Source: an uncultured Acidimicrobiales bacterium (GTDB taxonomy: Bacteria > Actinomycetota > Acidimicrobiia > Acidimicrobiales > Iamiaceae). From it: a stretch of 23,347 nt of DNA. Below, piece by piece: positions 21,659 through 23,347 of the stretch. The position numbers were made by a program, and so were the translations under genes. Each line of letters starts with the position of its first letter. Within the stretch, counting starts at the first letter, position 1. The DNA lies in assembly GCA_937926025.1 (NCBI GenBank), contig CALANQ010000219.1, positions 1 through 23,347 on the forward strand, in the 5' to 3' direction. The notes beneath the pieces were generated by a model, which had not been told where the DNA came from, did no database searches, and worked only from the letters and a program-made list of their open reading frames with translations.

Positions 21659-23272
21659 CTATTCGGGCGGCCCGGCCGCGCCCGAATGGACGGGGTGGCG
21701 GCGGGGCTGGCGGGTGGTGACGAAGTCGGCCCGGTCCGGGCGCCTGGTCTGCCACCAGTAGGCGATGGTCGGCCCGGACCAGTTGTTGGTGATCTTGCCG
21801 GTCGCCGTCTTGTACCAGGAGTGGCAGGAGGCGGCGCACACCGTCCGTTCGAGCCGGCGTTGGAGCCGGGCGTTCGAGTCGGCTTGAGCCGCCGATCGCA
21901 CCTCGACCGTGGCGGCGTCGTCGTCGACCATCCGACGGATCCAGGTGAGGGCGTAGGCGATCTGCCGTTCGAGCATGAACACGATCGAGTTGTGGCCGAG
22001 GTTGGTGTTCGGCCCGTACAGCAGGAACAGGTTGGGGAACCCGGCGACCGTGATCCCGAGGTGCGCTTCGGCGCCGTCGCGCCACTCGTCGTGGAGGTCG
22101 CGCCCGTCGCGGCCGGTGACCTGGATCGGGGCGAGGAAGCCCGTCGACGCGAACCCGGTGCCGAAGATGATGGTGTCGACCGGGTGCTCGACGCCCCCGG
22201 TCACCACCCCGTGCGGCGTGACCCGGTCGACGGGGTCGGTGACCACCTGGACGTTGGGGCGGAACAGCGTCGGATACCAGTCGTTGGAGATCAGGATCCG
22301 CTTGCACCCCACCGGGTAGTCGGGGAGCAGCGCCTCGGCGGGCACATCGTCGGTGACCACCTTCGACAGCTCGGTCTCGAAGCGTTTGCGGAGCATCCGG
22401 GCTGGCCGGGAGTCCTTGCGGAACAGGAGCCACCGGGCGTCGAACCGGACCCAGATGGACAGCCGGTACAGGCGCTGGAGCCACGGGTGCCGCCGGAAGC
22501 GCTCCCGGGCCTCCTCGGAGAAGGCGCCGTCGGGCTTGGGGGCCACGAAGTTGCTGCTGCGCTGGAAGAGCGTGAGCTTCCGGCAGTCCTGGGCGATCTC
22601 GGGCACGAACTGGATGGCGCTGGCCCCGATCCCGATCACGGCGGCGTCGCGGCCGGTGAGGTCGTGGTCGTGGTTCCAGCGGGCTGAGTGGAACGTGACG
22701 CCTTCGAAGCGGTCGAGCCCGTCGATGTCGGGGATCTGGGGCCGGTTGAGCTGGCCGGTGGCGGCGACCAGGACCTCGGCTTCGTCCGCGGTGCCGTCGG
22801 CGAGGTCGATGCGCCAGACCGCCCGCTGCTCATCCCAAGTGGCTGCGCTCACCTCGGTCTCGAACCGGATCTGGGGACGGAGGTCGAACCGGTCGGTGAC
22901 CTCGTTCAGGTAGCCGAGGATCTCGGCTTGTTCGGGGAAGCGACGGGTCCAGTCGGTCTTGGGCGCGAACGACAGCGAGTACAGGTGCGACGGCACGTCG
23001 CAGGCGGCACCGGGGTACGTGTTGTCCCGCCAGGTCCCGCCGACGGCGTCGGCCTTCTCGTAGATGGTGAACGTCTCGATGCCGGCTTGCCGGAGCCGGC
23101 AGGCCATGCCGATGCCCCCGAAGCCGGTCCCGATGATCGCCACCCGAGGGGTGGGCGTTCCGTGCTCGATCGGGGGAGCGAGCGAACCGGGGAGGCGAGC
23201 GGCGACGGTTCGCAGGTTCGGGGGCAGGCGGCGCCCGAACGATGCGACGCGGCCGAGGGGAGGAGCGGACAT
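21659..23272 (-). CDS. Flavin-containing monooxygenase of Baeyer-Villiger type
   Basis: This is a 537-residue FAD/NADPH-dependent oxygenase. The FAD Rossmann motif is GTGFGGIG at 48-55, followed by YEKADAVGGTWRDNTYPGAACD (71-92). The Baeyer-Villiger fingerprint FxGxxxHxxxW is complete at 189-199 (F189, G191, H195, W199). The NADPH Rossmann motif is GIGASAIQ at 214-221. FGTGFAST and LLYGPNTNLGHNS are typical of class B monooxygenases. Such enzymes turn ketones (steroids, cyclic or aryl ketones) into esters or lactones. A frame opens at 23308, but ATG 23270-23272 fits a promoter only 8 nt upstream. It is probably controlled by a repressor binding the inverted repeat at 23292-23309. The substrate is unknown. 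Confidence 0.93.
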   Translation of the reverse strand: MSAPPLGRVASFGRRLPPNLRTVAARLPGSLAPPIEHGTPTPRVAIIGTGFGGIGMACRLRQAGIETFTIYEKADAVGGTWRDNTYPGAACDVPSHLYSLSFAPKTDWTRRFPEQAEILGYLNEVTDRFDLRPQIRFETEVSAATWDEQRAVWRIDLADGTADEAEVLVAATGQLNRPQIPDIDGLDRFEGVTFHSARWNHDHDLTGRDAAVIGIGASAIQFVPEIAQDCRKLTLFQRSSNFVAPKPDGAFSEEARERFRRHPWLQRLYRLSIWVRFDARWLLFRKDSRPARMLRKRFETELSKVVTDDVPAEALLPDYPVGCKRILISNDWYPTLFRPNVQVVTDPVDRVTPHGVVTGGVEHPVDTIIFGTGFASTGFLAPIQVTGRDGRDLHDEWRDGAEAHLGITVAGFPNLFLLYGPNTNLGHNSIVFMLERQIAYALTWIRRMVDDDAATVEVRSAAQADSNARLQRRLERTVCAASCHSWYKTATGKITNNWSGPTIAYWWQTRRPDRADFVTTRQPRRHPVHSGAAGPPE

Positions 23273-23280
23273 CACCGCGG

Positions 23281-23308
23281 AGCGTACCGATCTTGACCGG
23301 CTGGTCAA
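23281..23308 (-). promoter_or_regulatory. Promoter of the monooxygenase gene, probably leaderless
   Basis: On the minus strand TTGACC (-35, complement of 23303-23308), a 16-bp spacer and TACGCT (-10, complement of 23281-23286) form a near-consensus SigA-type promoter. The -10 is 8 nt before the ATG at 23272, and no Shine-Dalgarno sequence is present, so the mRNA should start at or very near the ATG. Confidence 0.65.
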
Positions 23309-23309
23309 G
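23292..23309. promoter_or_regulatory. Candidate TetR-type operator overlapping the -35
   Basis: CTTGACC and GGTCAAG form perfect 7-bp inverted arms separated by 4 nt. The dyad overlaps the -35 and upstream spacer of the monooxygenase promoter, and size and sequence resemble TetR/AcrR-family operators. The regulator is not in the window; it may be the gene beginning just past the right edge. Confidence 0.6.
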
Positions 23310-23342
23310 TGGCTTGCCCGGTGGGTGCGGCAGAGTGGAGGG

Positions 23343-23347
23343 ATGGG
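23343..23347 (+). other. Possible start of a divergent gene cut by the window end
   Basis: ATG at 23343-23345 is preceded by the purine-rich TGGAGGG, and the monooxygenase promoter and operator lie just to the left. A divergent gene, for example the regulator, could begin here, but only five bases are present. Confidence 0.2.

Noticed and set aside
21585..22484. Extended mdh frame reaching 22484
   Set aside because: It is a shadow of the monooxygenase gene; mdh has a proper start with GAGGAGA upstream at 21584 and the family's normal length.
1..23347. CRISPR arrays, tRNA/rRNA genes, insertion sequences, phage or attachment sites
   Set aside because: I looked for regularly spaced repeats, cloverleaf-like stretches, transposase or integrase motifs and paired terminal repeats and saw none.

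Overview
The window is a high-GC actinobacterial contig, most consistent with Actinomycetota outside the classical mycolate formers, possibly Acidimicrobiia. This placement is inferred from gene content: AftD-type arabinofuranosyltransferases, an SCP2 protein next to an Fpg/Nei glycosylase, a Baeyer-Villiger-type monooxygenase, GTG starts and very tight gene packing. It is not a phylogenetic result. Bases 1-51 are not biological. They match the Illumina TruSeq indexed P7 primer (index bases GCCTAA at 12-17), so the left contig end is an untrimmed adapter joined to genomic DNA at about base 52.

Layout: (i) 52-3271, plus strand: the tail of an unidentified gene, a short condensation-domain-like (HHxxxDG) acyltransferase, and a translationally coupled acyltransferase-3/SGNH membrane O-acyltransferase, closed by a hairpin. 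(ii) 3307-5219: a GT4 glycosyltransferase (minus) divergent from an endonuclease/exonuclease/phosphatase-fold hydrolase (plus). (iii) 5212-14159, minus strand: an envelope polysaccharide operon, read right to left. It holds an acyltransferase-3 protein, an acidic single-pass membrane protein (frameshifted here), a SAM methyltransferase, a GT2 glycosyltransferase, a large AftD-like GT-C protein, a small multi-pass membrane protein and a Wzx-type flippase. Five successive junctions from 12089 down to 6495 overlap by 1 or 4 nt. (iv) 14173-18237, plus strand: a second, more canonical AftD-like protein of about 1354 residues with two discoidin-like modules. (v) 18173-23272: a DUF7064/7065-like lipocalin-type protein, an SCP2 protein with an Fpg/Nei glycosylase, malate dehydrogenase, and a flavin monooxygenase with a recognisable promoter and operator.

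Regions i-iv read together as a locus for making, acylating, methylating and exporting a surface glycan. Two membrane GT-C arabinofuranosyltransferase homologues, cytoplasmic GT2/GT4 enzymes, a flippase and two or three acyltransferases fit a decorated arabinan-like or related polymer. The substrate is inference. Region v is ordinary metabolism and repair. No tRNA, rRNA, CRISPR array, insertion sequence or phage gene was seen, and no stretch over about 130 bp lacks a gene.
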